Shown here: in pieces, positions 37,173 to 45,674 of the stretch
Numbering within the stretch: the stretch's first letter is position 1
How the letters are laid out: each line of letters begins with the position of its first letter
NCBI RefSeq assembly: GCF_000425465.1
Contig: NZ_KE384381.1
Span: 56,490 to 120,489, forward strand
DNA length: 64,000 nucleotides
Source: Flavobacterium filum DSM 17961
GTDB lineage: Bacteria > Bacteroidota > Bacteroidia > Flavobacteriales > Flavobacteriaceae
Reading direction: 5' to 3'
Program-made: the position numbers and the translations under genes
The notes under the pieces: generated by a model
The model's database searches: none
The model's input: the letters and a program-made list of their open reading frames with translations, nothing else
Told to the model about the DNA's origin: nothing

Positions 37173-38128
37173 TATTTCTTGGGTTTATATTTTGAATTTG
37201 TAAAAATATCTTTGGCATCCATCAATAACATTTCTTGAATGGAAACATCATTGTTTTTCATGTAGGAACGAACAATTTGCCAACCAATCCAAACGCCGGT
37301 TCGACCAGGAGATTCTTGATCAACTTCTAAATAAAATTTTGAGAAAGGAGCCGGTGCAATGAATCGATGTACCAATTTGCTATCGGTATCAAAAAGGATA
37401 TTTTCTTCAATAAAATACCGCCACATTTCACTTTGATTCTCTTCACACCATTTGAATTGATCTTCTGTGTAGCCTATTTTATGATAATCGGTGTAAGTTG
37501 GCAATAAAATATCTTTTAGATACATTTCTTTTCCAAAATAAATCATTTGAGAAAGAAAACTTTTATCTCTGACCGGAGCAATAACACGAGTTGAAAAATC
37601 AGAAACTATATCAGGTAAAATTTGTGATTTTTCAAATGTTTGTCTGAAATAATCCGGAAACTCATAAAACTTATGTTCTTTACCAAGGTATAAATCTAGT
37701 GATATCAAGACAACCGAATCATTATAAATTACTTTATTTTCATAATCCATTTCAGAAATAAGTGTAATGACTTTTTCAGGTTTCTTTTGGTTTGGGAAAT
37801 AAAAACTAATGTGACGAAACAATTCTTCAATCTCGGTCAAAACCGGACTAAAATCCTTGTATTCCTTTTGAACTTCAGCATATAATTCACGGTAAAGCGG
37901 ATCTTGAATTTTAGCCATAAAAACCGAATCGGGAATCTGTTTTGGAAAAAAAACAGAATGTTGTTGGCGAAAAGCAGAGAAATCATCCACGGGACATTCA
38001 TACATCAACTGTTCAAATCGCTCTAATTGTAAACGAATTGGAATGGCTTCAATTTCTTTTTCAATCGCCGATTTTTTATCACACGACCAAAACATAGAAA
38101 ACATAAGAATCAAAAATACTTTCTTCAT
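37172..38128 (-). CDS. gldB: gliding motility lipoprotein GldB
   Basis: The product has 318 residues. The lipoprotein signal peptide has the lipobox FWSC (Cys 16). The body includes IRLQLERFEQLMYE, YIGKEMY-like YFGKEMYLKDILLPTYTD and YTEDQFKWCEENQSEMWRYF, typical of GldB. GldB is required for gliding and for the type IX secretion machinery in F. johnsoniae. Its neighbours gldC and nadE (divergent) keep the order I recall for Flavobacterium. Confidence 0.94.
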   Translation of the reverse strand: MKKVFLILMFSMFWSCDKKSAIEKEIEAIPIRLQLERFEQLMYECPVDDFSAFRQQHSVFFPKQIPDSVFMAKIQDPLYRELYAEVQKEYKDFSPVLTEIEELFRHISFYFPNQKKPEKVITLISEMDYENKVIYNDSVVLISLDLYLGKEHKFYEFPDYFRQTFEKSQILPDIVSDFSTRVIAPVRDKSFLSQMIYFGKEMYLKDILLPTYTDYHKIGYTEDQFKWCEENQSEMWRYFIEENILFDTDSKLVHRFIAPAPFSKFYLEVDQESPGRTGVWIGWQIVRSYMKNNDVSIQEMLLMDAKDIFTNSKYKPKK

Positions 38129-38194
38129 AAAAGGACAAAAGTTTTGTAGTTAAAACAGTATATTTATTACTTTTACTTTTTTTAAATCACGGTG

Positions 38195-38202
38195 CAAATA
38201 TA
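38195..38202 (-). promoter_or_regulatory. -7 promoter box (TATATTTG) of gldB-gldC
   Basis: This is a TAnnTTTG match about 66 nt upstream of the gldB ATG, in the 102-bp divergent region shared with nadE. Confidence 0.5.
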
Positions 38203-38216
38203 CTGCTCCAATTAGA

Positions 38217-38224
38217 TAAGTTTG
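38217..38224 (+). promoter_or_regulatory. possible -7 box (TAAGTTTG) of nadE
   Basis: This is a TAnnTTTG match ending 6 nt before the nadE ATG. If used, the mRNA would be nearly leaderless. Confidence 0.35.
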
Positions 38225-38230
38225 TAAAAG

Positions 38231-39046
38231 ATGTCACAAAAAAACAACACCCTTCATATTGAAAAAACAGTTGATTTTATTGTAAATTGGTTAAAAACAT
38301 ATGCAGAGAACGCAAAAGTAAATGGTTTTGTTGTAGGTGTTTCGGGTGGAATTGACAGTGCGGTAACTTCTACATTATGTGCCATGACCGGTTTTAAAAC
38401 CATTTGTATTGAACTGCCAATACATCAAGCTATTTCGCAAGTGAATCGAAAAAAGGAACACATTTCTCAATTAAAAAATCGATTTGAAAATGTGGAAAGT
38501 TTATCTATCGATTTAACTTCAACCTTTGAAGAATTTAAAAAGAATGTTCCGGAATCAGAAAAAATTGATAAATTTAATTTATCGCTGGCCAATTCCCGTT
38601 CACGGTTGCGAATGACAACTCTATATTACATTGCAGGAATTCATGGTTTACTGGTTGCCGGAACCGGAAATAAGGTAGAGGATTTTGGGGTTGGATTTTA
38701 CACCAAATATGGTGATGGTGGGGTAGATTTGAGTCCGATTGCAGACTTAATGAAATCAGAAGTGTATCAAATTGGTCGGTTTTTGCGAGTACCACAATCA
38801 ATCTTAGAAGCTGTTCCAACAGATGGCTTGTTTGGTGATGACCGAAGCGATGAAGACCAATTAGGAGCCAGTTATGACGAATTAGAATGGGCCATGCTTC
38901 AAGCTGAGCAAGGAAAAGAAGCCGCATCATTTGAAGGTAGAGATTTAGAAATTTTTAACATTTACAAACGGCTAAATTTAGCTAATCAACACAAAATGAA
39001 GCCAATCCCTGTTTGTGAAATTCCTAAGGAATTAAGACAAATCTAA
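38231..39046 (+). CDS. nadE: ammonia-dependent NAD(+) synthetase
   Basis: The product has 271 residues, the short form without a glutaminase domain. It has the PP-loop VSGGIDSAVTS, SRLRMTTLYYIA, GTGNKVEDFGVGFYTKYGDGG and DLSPIADLMKSEV. It converts deamido-NAD to NAD using ATP and ammonia. It is divergent from gldB with 102 bp between the starts. Confidence 0.96.
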   Translation: MSQKNNTLHIEKTVDFIVNWLKTYAENAKVNGFVVGVSGGIDSAVTSTLCAMTGFKTICIELPIHQAISQVNRKKEHISQLKNRFENVESLSIDLTSTFEEFKKNVPESEKIDKFNLSLANSRSRLRMTTLYYIAGIHGLLVAGTGNKVEDFGVGFYTKYGDGGVDLSPIADLMKSEVYQIGRFLRVPQSILEAVPTDGLFGDDRSDEDQLGASYDELEWAMLQAEQGKEAASFEGRDLEIFNIYKRLNLANQHKMKPIPVCEIPKELRQI

Positions 39047-39155
39047 AATATTTCTTAATTATTTTAACCAAAAAAAACGTAGGGTTAAAAAAAAACACTA
39101 TCTTTAACAGCCCTAAAAAATTATTAATCATTTTTCAACTAAAATACCACTTATT

Positions 39156-39785
39156 ATGATTAAAGTTTGTTTAGCCGATAATCAGCCTGTTGTACACTTC
39201 GGGGTGAAATCGTATTTTAAAGACCACGCTGAAATTAGTGTTGTAGGCCATGTAGGGAATTACAACATGATTTTAGACATGTTAAAAATTAAACCCATTG
39301 ATATATTAGTGTTAGACCTCGAATTAGAAGGATTAACAAGTATCAATTTGGTTAAATACATTTTAAAGGAATTTCCAAGTACAAAAATCATTATTTTCAG
39401 TAATCTTTCTGAGAATATTTATGCTCCGAATGCCTTGAAAGCAGGTGTTTCTGCTTATTTACATAAAACATCCAAATTGGAAACACTTGGAAATGTGATT
39501 GTGAAAGTAAATAACGGAGCTGTTATTTTTAATGATACCATCAAAAAGAATTTAGCTTTAATTGCAAAACAAAACAAAAGCGAAAGATTGTATCGCAAAC
39601 TTTCTAATCGTGAAATTGAAGTACTTCGCTTTCTAAGTGATGGAAAGAAAAACAACGAAATCTCTAAAATATTAGGATTAAATGAAAAAACCATCAGTAC
39701 TTATAAACTGAGGTTGCTGACTAAACTGAATGTTACAAATCTTGTGGATCTGGTGAACAAAGCCAAAACACTGGAAATTGTATAG
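39156..39785 (+). CDS. NarL/LuxR-family response regulator
   Basis: The product has 209 residues. The receiver domain spans 1-120, with acidic residues near the start (ADNQ), the likely phospho-acceptor Asp in DILVLDLELEG and Lys in YLHKTSK. A LuxR-type helix-turn-helix is at 145-205 (LSNREIEVLRFLSDGKKNNEI and LNEKTISTYKLRLLTKLNV). The second acidic position reads ADNQ rather than DD, so phosphorylation may be weaker. No sensor kinase is adjacent, so the signal is unknown. Confidence 0.92.
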   Translation: MIKVCLADNQPVVHFGVKSYFKDHAEISVVGHVGNYNMILDMLKIKPIDILVLDLELEGLTSINLVKYILKEFPSTKIIIFSNLSENIYAPNALKAGVSAYLHKTSKLETLGNVIVKVNNGAVIFNDTIKKNLALIAKQNKSERLYRKLSNREIEVLRFLSDGKKNNEISKILGLNEKTISTYKLRLLTKLNVTNLVDLVNKAKTLEIV

Positions 39786-39795
39786 CAATAAATAG

Positions 39796-39823
39796 AAAAG
39801 ACCTCAAATTAGAGGTCTTTTTT
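39796..39823. terminator. terminator between the response regulator and dnaG
   Basis: Arms AAAAGACCTC (39796-39805) and GAGGTCTTTT (39812-39821) with a 6-nt loop and T-run. It overlaps the dnaG stop by 2 bp, so it serves the plus strand and probably also dnaG. Confidence 0.8.
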
Positions 39824-41810
39824 AATTATAATCCGAACGCATTCTCCCAATTCTTCGGGTGATATTGACTTTCAATTTGTTATAATCATTAATCATCATC
39901 ACAATATCTTCAACGGGCATTTCAGGGGTTTCAGATTGAATTTGCCCCATAAGTTCCTTGTTTACTTTTGTGATTAAATATTCTCTAAAGGTCACAATCG
40001 TTTCAGACACTAATCGTGTTAGTACTTCGGCATCGTTTTTTTCTTTTACAAAAACCTGTTTTTTATCTAACCATCCGTGCAATTGATATTTTTCATCATT
40101 CATTAAAATATCCGTCACTACTTCAGCATGTTCTGGCACCAAACTGTTTAAATAATTATTTTTATCAAACTGCTCATTTTGATGGTATTGTGAAACCAAA
40201 TCCAAATAAATAGCATTAAAAATGGGGTTAGCCAATTCAATTTCATCTTCTTGCAAACTCAAATAAATGCGTTCATACACTTTTTGATTCACTTTTTCAA
40301 TGGTTTCAATTTCTTTACCATTTTCATCAAATTGAATGAAAACATTCTCAAATTCAACTTCTTGATGGCCGTATAACAACAATAATTCTAAAACTGATTT
40401 TTCTAATAAAGTGAGAATATCAATTTTAGCAATGGGTTCAATCGTGTCATTTTTTACAACTTCAAATGCTTTTTGCTCCTGTTTGAATTTTTTATTGGCT
40501 TCAGATAGTTCTTTTTGCGTCATTTGTGCTAATGTGCTATACAGCACATCTTCAGAAATATCCATGATTCTTCCGCACTCTTGAATGTAGATTTCACGCT
40601 TTATTCGGTCTGGTATTTTGGAAATACTTGTCACCATATCTCGAATAAGTTCCGCTTTTTTAATGGGATCATTCTTTGCATCTTGCATCAACAATGACGC
40701 TTTGAACTGAATAAAATCTTTAGCATTTTCATCCAAATACTTCACTAATTCTTCAAAAGGTGTTTTTTTGGCAAAACTATCCGGGTCGTCGCCATCGGGG
40801 AAAGAACAAACTTTCACGTTCATTCCTTCTTCCAAAATCAAATCGATTCCACGAATGGAAGCCCGTAAACCCGCCGCATCGCCATCAAAAAGTACGGTAA
40901 TATTTTTGGTTAACCGATTAATCAATCGAATTTGATTGGAGGTTAACGCCGTTCCGGAAGAAGAAACAACATTTTCAATTCCGGCTTGATGCATTTGAAT
41001 TACATCGGTATAACCTTCTACCAAAAAACAATTATCGAGTTTCGCAATGGATTGTTTGGCATGAAAAATTCCGTAAAGCACGTTACTTTTATGGTAAATT
41101 TCACTTTCAGGCGAATTCAGATATTTGGCGGCTTTTTTATCATTCGTCAAAATTCGGCCACCAAAACCGAGCACTCTTCCCGACATGCTTTGAATGGGGA
41201 ACATCACACGACCCTTGAAACGGTCAAATTGCTTGTCATCGCCAACAATCGTGAGTCCGGTTTTTTCGAGAAATTCTAATTTATAAGCTTTTCCAAGAGC
41301 TTCCTTAGTCAAAGCATCCCATATATTGGGTGAATAACCTAAATTGAATTTTTTGATGGTTTCATTGGTAAAACCACGTTCTTTAAAATAGGATAATCCA
41401 ATGGCTTTGCCTTCTTCCTCTTCCCATAAAACATGCTGAAAATACTTGCTGGCAAATTCGGAAACCAGATACATGCTCTCTTTTTCATTAGCTACAGCCT
41501 TGTCTTCATCGCTGGAAACCGTTTCTTCAATTTCGATATTGTATTTTTTTGCCAAATACCGAATAGCTTCCGGAAACGAAAAATGTTCGTGCTCCATTAA
41601 AAAAGAAACAGCATTTCCTCCTTTTCCGGTACTAAAATCTTTCCAAATCTGCTTCACCGGAGAAACCATGAAAGAAGGAGATTTTTCATTGGAAAACGGA
41701 CTTAAGCCTTTGAGATTACTTCCGGCACGTTTGAGTTGTACAAAATCACCAATCACCTCCTCTACCCGAGCGGTTTCAAAGACTAAATCGATGGTGTTTT
41801 GCTTTATCAT
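39822..41810 (-). CDS. dnaG: DNA primase lacking zinc-ribbon ligands
   Basis: The product has 662 residues. The N-terminal CHC2 zinc-binding domain is present in outline (NLKGLSPFSNEKSPSF, then WKDFSTGKGGNA), but the usual Cys/His/Cys/Cys ligands are S37, S40, D58 and T61. The TOPRIM core is intact: VEGYTDVIQMHQAG and LFDGDAAGLRAS. The C-terminal helicase-binding region is divergent. It makes RNA primers for replication. Loss of the ligands is probably a lineage trait, since the surrounding fold is kept. Confidence 0.96.
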   Translation of the reverse strand: MIKQNTIDLVFETARVEEVIGDFVQLKRAGSNLKGLSPFSNEKSPSFMVSPVKQIWKDFSTGKGGNAVSFLMEHEHFSFPEAIRYLAKKYNIEIEETVSSDEDKAVANEKESMYLVSEFASKYFQHVLWEEEEGKAIGLSYFKERGFTNETIKKFNLGYSPNIWDALTKEALGKAYKLEFLEKTGLTIVGDDKQFDRFKGRVMFPIQSMSGRVLGFGGRILTNDKKAAKYLNSPESEIYHKSNVLYGIFHAKQSIAKLDNCFLVEGYTDVIQMHQAGIENVVSSSGTALTSNQIRLINRLTKNITVLFDGDAAGLRASIRGIDLILEEGMNVKVCSFPDGDDPDSFAKKTPFEELVKYLDENAKDFIQFKASLLMQDAKNDPIKKAELIRDMVTSISKIPDRIKREIYIQECGRIMDISEDVLYSTLAQMTQKELSEANKKFKQEQKAFEVVKNDTIEPIAKIDILTLLEKSVLELLLLYGHQEVEFENVFIQFDENGKEIETIEKVNQKVYERIYLSLQEDEIELANPIFNAIYLDLVSQYHQNEQFDKNNYLNSLVPEHAEVVTDILMNDEKYQLHGWLDKKQVFVKEKNDAEVLTRLVSETIVTFREYLITKVNKELMGQIQSETPEMPVEDIVMMINDYNKLKVNITRRIGRMRSDYN

Positions 41811-41871
41811 TGGTTTACTATTGTAGCTTGTAAAAATACAATTCCGTTTTTAAAAATAAGGATTTAAAATA

Positions 41872-41902
41872 AAAAAAGGTGTTCCAAAACGAAACACCTT
41901 TT
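41872..41902 (-). terminator. terminator of the sigma/outer-membrane operon
   Basis: Minus-strand stem AAAAGGTGTT / AACACCTTTT followed by seven T. It lies 28 bp after the stop of the outer-membrane protein gene. Confidence 0.8.
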
Positions 41903-41930
41903 CAAACAAATGTATTAACTAAAACAAATA

Positions 41931-43013
41931 TTAATTGAAATCGAAACGCAAACCAAGCGAAATGTTATTTTGATCGATTGCATTATTTTTAAACAATGGG
42001 TTTAAATCATATTTAAGGTACAAACTGGTATCTCTATATCCGATATAAGTTGACAAACCATAAATGAAGTCAGAAGTATTGAAATCACCTTTTTCTTTCA
42101 CTTTAACTCTTACATCATCTTCTTTATACTTCAATATTTGTTTTGTTTTTATGTTAAATCCGGCATAACCTCCAATACCTAACCGAACACTTTTGTGCGA
42201 TCTAAACTTACTTGTTCCTTCACTATCAATAGTTTTTGGTGTAAAATCAAACTCTAAATGTAAAGGCAAAACTAAATGAACATTTCTAAAACGGCTTTCT
42301 CTTAAATCCAAACCAAATTCTTGCAATTCTGTTTGATTTCCGTTTTTTACAAAATAACGATTATCAGTTGGTCGCAAATTATTATACATTAAAGACAAAC
42401 CATATTTGATATGTAAAAGGTTATCATTCTTAAAAATTCTGGTATTATTCGTAAATCCCCATTCATAAAAATGAGAACCCCAAACACGATAATCACTATC
42501 TTCTAAAGAACTAAAATCACCATCTGTTATCAAGTTATTCAAACCAAATGCAAAAACAAATTGTGACGTCGTACGTTTTTCATATCGAGGTTTATATGTT
42601 TTTGTTTTCTTTTCATAATCTCGATCATACGTTATTAAAAAACGATGTTTTTTTCCCATCCAAACGGTATCCGTTTCTAAATTGCCTTTAGAATTTAATT
42701 TACCGTCAACTTGTTCCTTGATTAATTGGCTTACTTTAGCCTCTTCTTCAGCAACTCTTTTTTCAATATTGGCTGCTCTTTTTTCAGCCGCTTTTAATTT
42801 TTCTGCATCCGCTTTTTCAGTACTGATAACTCCAGATTCTACTAATTTATTAATGTCTTCCACTTCTGTTTTCAGAGCTTCTTTTTCTTCTTGTGTAATC
42901 TTTTTGATGTTCTCTGAAATCATTTTGGCTCTCTGTTCAAATGTATCTTGACCATACATTTTTGTTGCTAACGCACATAGCATTACTGCTGCATAAAGAA
43001 TAATTTTTTGCAT
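41931..43013 (-). CDS. porin-like outer-membrane protein with N-terminal coiled coil
   Basis: The product has 360 residues. The signal peptide ends near KMYGQD. Residues 30-115 are highly charged and helical, a likely coiled coil (EKEALKTEVEDINKLVE and AAEKRAANIEKRVAEEEAKV). The rest is beta-rich, ends in LGLRFDFN with a C-terminal aromatic residue pattern, and looks like an 8-10-stranded barrel. I do not know its ligand. It follows an ECF sigma and an anti-sigma-like gene on the same strand, so it may be the regulated envelope protein of that unit. Confidence 0.8.
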   Translation of the reverse strand: MQKIILYAAVMLCALATKMYGQDTFEQRAKMISENIKKITQEEKEALKTEVEDINKLVESGVISTEKADAEKLKAAEKRAANIEKRVAEEEAKVSQLIKEQVDGKLNSKGNLETDTVWMGKKHRFLITYDRDYEKKTKTYKPRYEKRTTSQFVFAFGLNNLITDGDFSSLEDSDYRVWGSHFYEWGFTNNTRIFKNDNLLHIKYGLSLMYNNLRPTDNRYFVKNGNQTELQEFGLDLRESRFRNVHLVLPLHLEFDFTPKTIDSEGTSKFRSHKSVRLGIGGYAGFNIKTKQILKYKEDDVRVKVKEKGDFNTSDFIYGLSTYIGYRDTSLYLKYDLNPLFKNNAIDQNNISLGLRFDFN

Positions 43014-43048
43014 AATTTAAAAATTTAACTGTTCGTGATTTGATTTTT

Positions 43049-43732
43049 TTACTCGTAATTTCGATTGGCTAACGAAGATTTAACCGATTGATAATTTTTA
43101 TTAAAGGATTGAATTGCTTTTTCTCTAAATGTTTCATTCACCTCATTTTCAGCTGTTGATAGTAATGTATTCGCATCTACTTTTACAGAAGGATTTTTCG
43201 AAATGTTTGGAATTTCAACTTTTACTCCTTTTTCAATTTCAGCTAAAAGTGATTCGGCATTGATGTATTTAGTGGTTGATTCTTTTGGTTGGTTTTCAAC
43301 AATTACTTCGTCTTTTTTTAATTGATTATCTAACAGAAAATCTTTTTTAGGATTAATTTCTGTGGATGGTTTTTCTATTTTTTTTGTTGGTTGATGAACC
43401 ACTGCTTCTTCATTTTTAACTTCTGAAAAATTATTTTCTATTTTAGAAGTTGTTTCATTTTGAATTGTTTCAGTTTCATTTTCTAACACAATTGGGTTGG
43501 ATGGAATCTCATTTTCAGTTGAATTTTCTTTGTTCATCATAAAAATTCCAATCAACGTAAATCCCACAAAAATGGCCGCAATAGAAATCCATTTAAAGTT
43601 TCTTTTTGGTTTTTGTTCTTCAACAGAAAGCATGGCATCCAAACGATCCCAAGCATTTGCAGAAGGCTGAATCTCTCTTTGACTCAACTTTTCTTTGATT
43701 TGTTTTTCTATATTATTCGGTTCCATTTTCAT
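43049..43732 (-). CDS. membrane-anchored anti-sigma-factor-like protein
   Basis: The product has 227 residues. A cytoplasmic segment (1-45) carries LSQREIQPSANAWDRLDAML, typical of proteins encoded after ECF sigmas in flavobacteria. A single membrane helix (WISIAAIFVGFTLIGIFMM) follows, then a long polar periplasmic part rich in N, E, K and T. It overlaps the sigma gene by 20 bp. By position and topology it should bind and inhibit the sigma. No zinc (HxxxCxxC) anti-sigma motif is visible. Confidence 0.78.
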   Translation of the reverse strand: MKMEPNNIEKQIKEKLSQREIQPSANAWDRLDAMLSVEEQKPKRNFKWISIAAIFVGFTLIGIFMMNKENSTENEIPSNPIVLENETETIQNETTSKIENNFSEVKNEEAVVHQPTKKIEKPSTEINPKKDFLLDNQLKKDEVIVENQPKESTTKYINAESLLAEIEKGVKVEIPNISKNPSVKVDANTLLSTAENEVNETFREKAIQSFNKNYQSVKSSLANRNYE

Positions 43733-44273
43733 AGTTTTTTAATTTGATAATCTGGTTTTGAAGCATCTTCCTGGCATGTGACAATTGCGATTTGGATGTT
43801 CCTTCATTAATTCCCAGCATTTGGGCAATTTCCTGATGTTTAAATCCTTCTATTGCATAAAGGTTAAATATCATCCTATATCCGTCCGGCAAACTGTCTA
43901 TCAGAAATTGAATATCATCCACCGAAAATTTGCTTTCGATGTCGTTATGCCTTTCTTCAAAAAAAGTTTCATCTTCTATAAATTTCACTTGTTTTTGAAC
44001 TCTGATGAACGAAATGCATTCATTAATCATAATTCGTCTAATCCAACCTTCAAAACTACCTTTGTGCTCAAAATTTTTCAAACTAGAAAAAACTTTCATA
44101 AAAGCAGTAATCATTACATCTTCGGCTTGTTGCAAATCCTTAATATATTGTCTGCAAACGCTCAACATTTTTGGCGAAAACTTGGTGTAAATCTGATGTT
44201 GAGCGTGTCGATTATTTTCGACAGCCAATCGGATTGTGTTTTTCTCGTCTTGATGTAAGTTGATTACTTTCAT
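43713..44273 (-). CDS. ECF-type RNA polymerase sigma factor
   Basis: The product has 186 residues. Region 2 is at about 20-90 (IYTKFSPKMLSVCRQYI, DLQQAEDVMITAFMKVF) and region 4 at about 120-175 (LIDSLPDGYRMIFNLYAIEGFKHQEIAQMLGINEGTSKS, shown in parts). No region 1.1 or 3 is present. It probably controls the two following genes and itself in response to envelope conditions. The promoter it recognises cannot be read from one copy. Confidence 0.93.
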   Translation of the reverse strand: MKVINLHQDEKNTIRLAVENNRHAQHQIYTKFSPKMLSVCRQYIKDLQQAEDVMITAFMKVFSSLKNFEHKGSFEGWIRRIMINECISFIRVQKQVKFIEDETFFEERHNDIESKFSVDDIQFLIDSLPDGYRMIFNLYAIEGFKHQEIAQMLGINEGTSKSQLSHARKMLQNQIIKLKNYENGTE

Positions 44274-44649
44274 ATTTTAAGGTAATTGGTAAACGGTGAT
44301 TGGTAATTGGTCCGTTTCGTTTAACAATTTAGTTTAAAATTAGATTCTATTGGTATAGACGAATGAAGTTTGAAAAAGGTTGCATGGCTATTTGGAAATT
44401 TGTCAATTAGTTAATTAGTCAATTGAATATGAGTATTTTAAAATTGAAAAAAAATTAAACTTATTTAATTAAACATCGGTTAATTGTCTCATTGACACAT
44501 TTTCAAATTGACACATTTATTGTAAAAACAGTTTTGCCTGTTTCGCAGGAGATTTTTATTTCGACTTCGTCATCTTGCAAAATGACAAAACTGAGACTGC
44601 GACTGAGAACTGATTACTCCCAACTAAAAACTATCAACTCCAAACTAAA
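44274..44649. other. repeat-rich intergenic region before the ECF sigma operon
   Basis: This 376-bp gap holds a direct repeat GGTAATTGGT (44281-44290 and 44302-44311), a CAATT/TTAATT-rich near-palindrome around 44404-44425, a duplicated ATTGACACATTT (44491-44519) and the 54-bp dispersed element. No convincing gene is visible. Confidence 0.6.
44537..44590. repeat. 54-bp dispersed REP-like element, copy 2
   Basis: It matches 26577-26630 at 50 of 54 positions. The same two short palindromes are present, with CCTGTTTCGCAGG slightly altered. It lies between the 3' end of the prenyl synthase gene and the start of the ECF sigma gene. Confidence 0.85.
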
Positions 44650-45630
44650 TTACTTTTTCCTCTCAATTACATAATTCACCATCAACGTCAACGCGTCTTT
44701 ATAAGGAGATGTTGGAAAATGATTCAATAACTGCAATGCTTCTTGTTGATACGCAATCATTTTTTGTTCTGCATAACCCAAACCGTTACTTTGTTTTACA
44801 AAAGCAATCACTTCTTTTACACGCTTTTTGTCTTTGTTGTGATTTTTGATGGAATTGATTAGCCAACTTTTTTCTTTTGGTTTACAATTATTTAAAGTAT
44901 AGATTAACGGAAGCGTCATTTTTTGCTCTTTGATGTCAATTCCGGTTGGTTTTCCGATGGCATCGTCGGTATAATCAAATAAGTCGTCTTTGATTTGAAA
45001 AGCCATCCCGATTAATTCACCAAACTTTCGCATGCGTTCCACTATTTCCTGATTTTCCGGCAAAACGGAACAAGCTCCAAGCGAACAACAAGCCGCAATT
45101 AACGTAGCGGTTTTTTGACGAATGATTTCGTAGTAAACATCTTCGGTAATGTCTAATCTTCGGGCTTTTTCGATTTGAAGTAATTCGCCTTCACTCATTT
45201 CGCGAACGGCAACCGAGATGATTTTTAATAAATCAAAATCGTTGTTATCAATCGAAAGTAGCAATCCTTTAGACAATAAAAAATCGCCCACCAAAACGGC
45301 AATTTTATTTTTCCACAACGCATTAATGGAGAAAAATCCTCGACGACGATTGCTGTCATCCACCACATCATCGTGCACCAATGTTGCGGTGTGAATCAAT
45401 TCGATAACCGAAGCTCCTCGATACGTTCGTTCGTTTACCAAACCTTCTGAAACCATTTTAGCGGTTAAGAAAACAAACATCGGACGCATTTGTTTTCCTT
45501 TTCGGTTCACGATATAATAGGTGATTCGGTTGAGCAACGCCACTTTGGAAGACATCGATTCGTAGAACTTTTTTTCAAAAAGTTCCATTTCTTGATTGAT
45601 GGGTTGCTTAATTTGTTCGGTGATTTTCAT
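44650..45630 (-). CDS. polyprenyl diphosphate synthase
   Basis: The product has 326 residues and an all-alpha trans-isoprenyl diphosphate synthase fold. First Asp-rich motif LVHDDVVDD (about 86-94), second FQIKDDLFDYTDD (about 211-223), with GKQMRP early and GKPTGID after. It probably makes the octaprenyl or heptaprenyl side chain of menaquinone. Chain length cannot be settled by eye. The -7 box TATCTTTG ends 7 nt before the ATG. Confidence 0.92.
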   Translation of the reverse strand: MKITEQIKQPINQEMELFEKKFYESMSSKVALLNRITYYIVNRKGKQMRPMFVFLTAKMVSEGLVNERTYRGASVIELIHTATLVHDDVVDDSNRRRGFFSINALWKNKIAVLVGDFLLSKGLLLSIDNNDFDLLKIISVAVREMSEGELLQIEKARRLDITEDVYYEIIRQKTATLIAACCSLGACSVLPENQEIVERMRKFGELIGMAFQIKDDLFDYTDDAIGKPTGIDIKEQKMTLPLIYTLNNCKPKEKSWLINSIKNHNKDKKRVKEVIAFVKQSNGLGYAEQKMIAYQQEALQLLNHFPTSPYKDALTLMVNYVIERKK

Positions 45631-45637
45631 GAAAGTT

Positions 45638-45645
45638 CAAAGATA
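45638..45645 (-). promoter_or_regulatory. -7 promoter box (TATCTTTG) of the prenyl synthase
   Basis: This is a TAnnTTTG match ending 7 nt before the ATG, predicting a leader of only a few nucleotides. Confidence 0.5.
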
Positions 45646-45674
45646 GTTAGAAAGTTAGAAAATCACAACTGGAA

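Noticed and set aside
44492..44674. Small plus-strand frame of 60 codons in the gap before the ECF operon
   Set aside because: It consists mostly of repeat-element sequence, has no recognisable family and overlaps the 3' end of the prenyl synthase gene.
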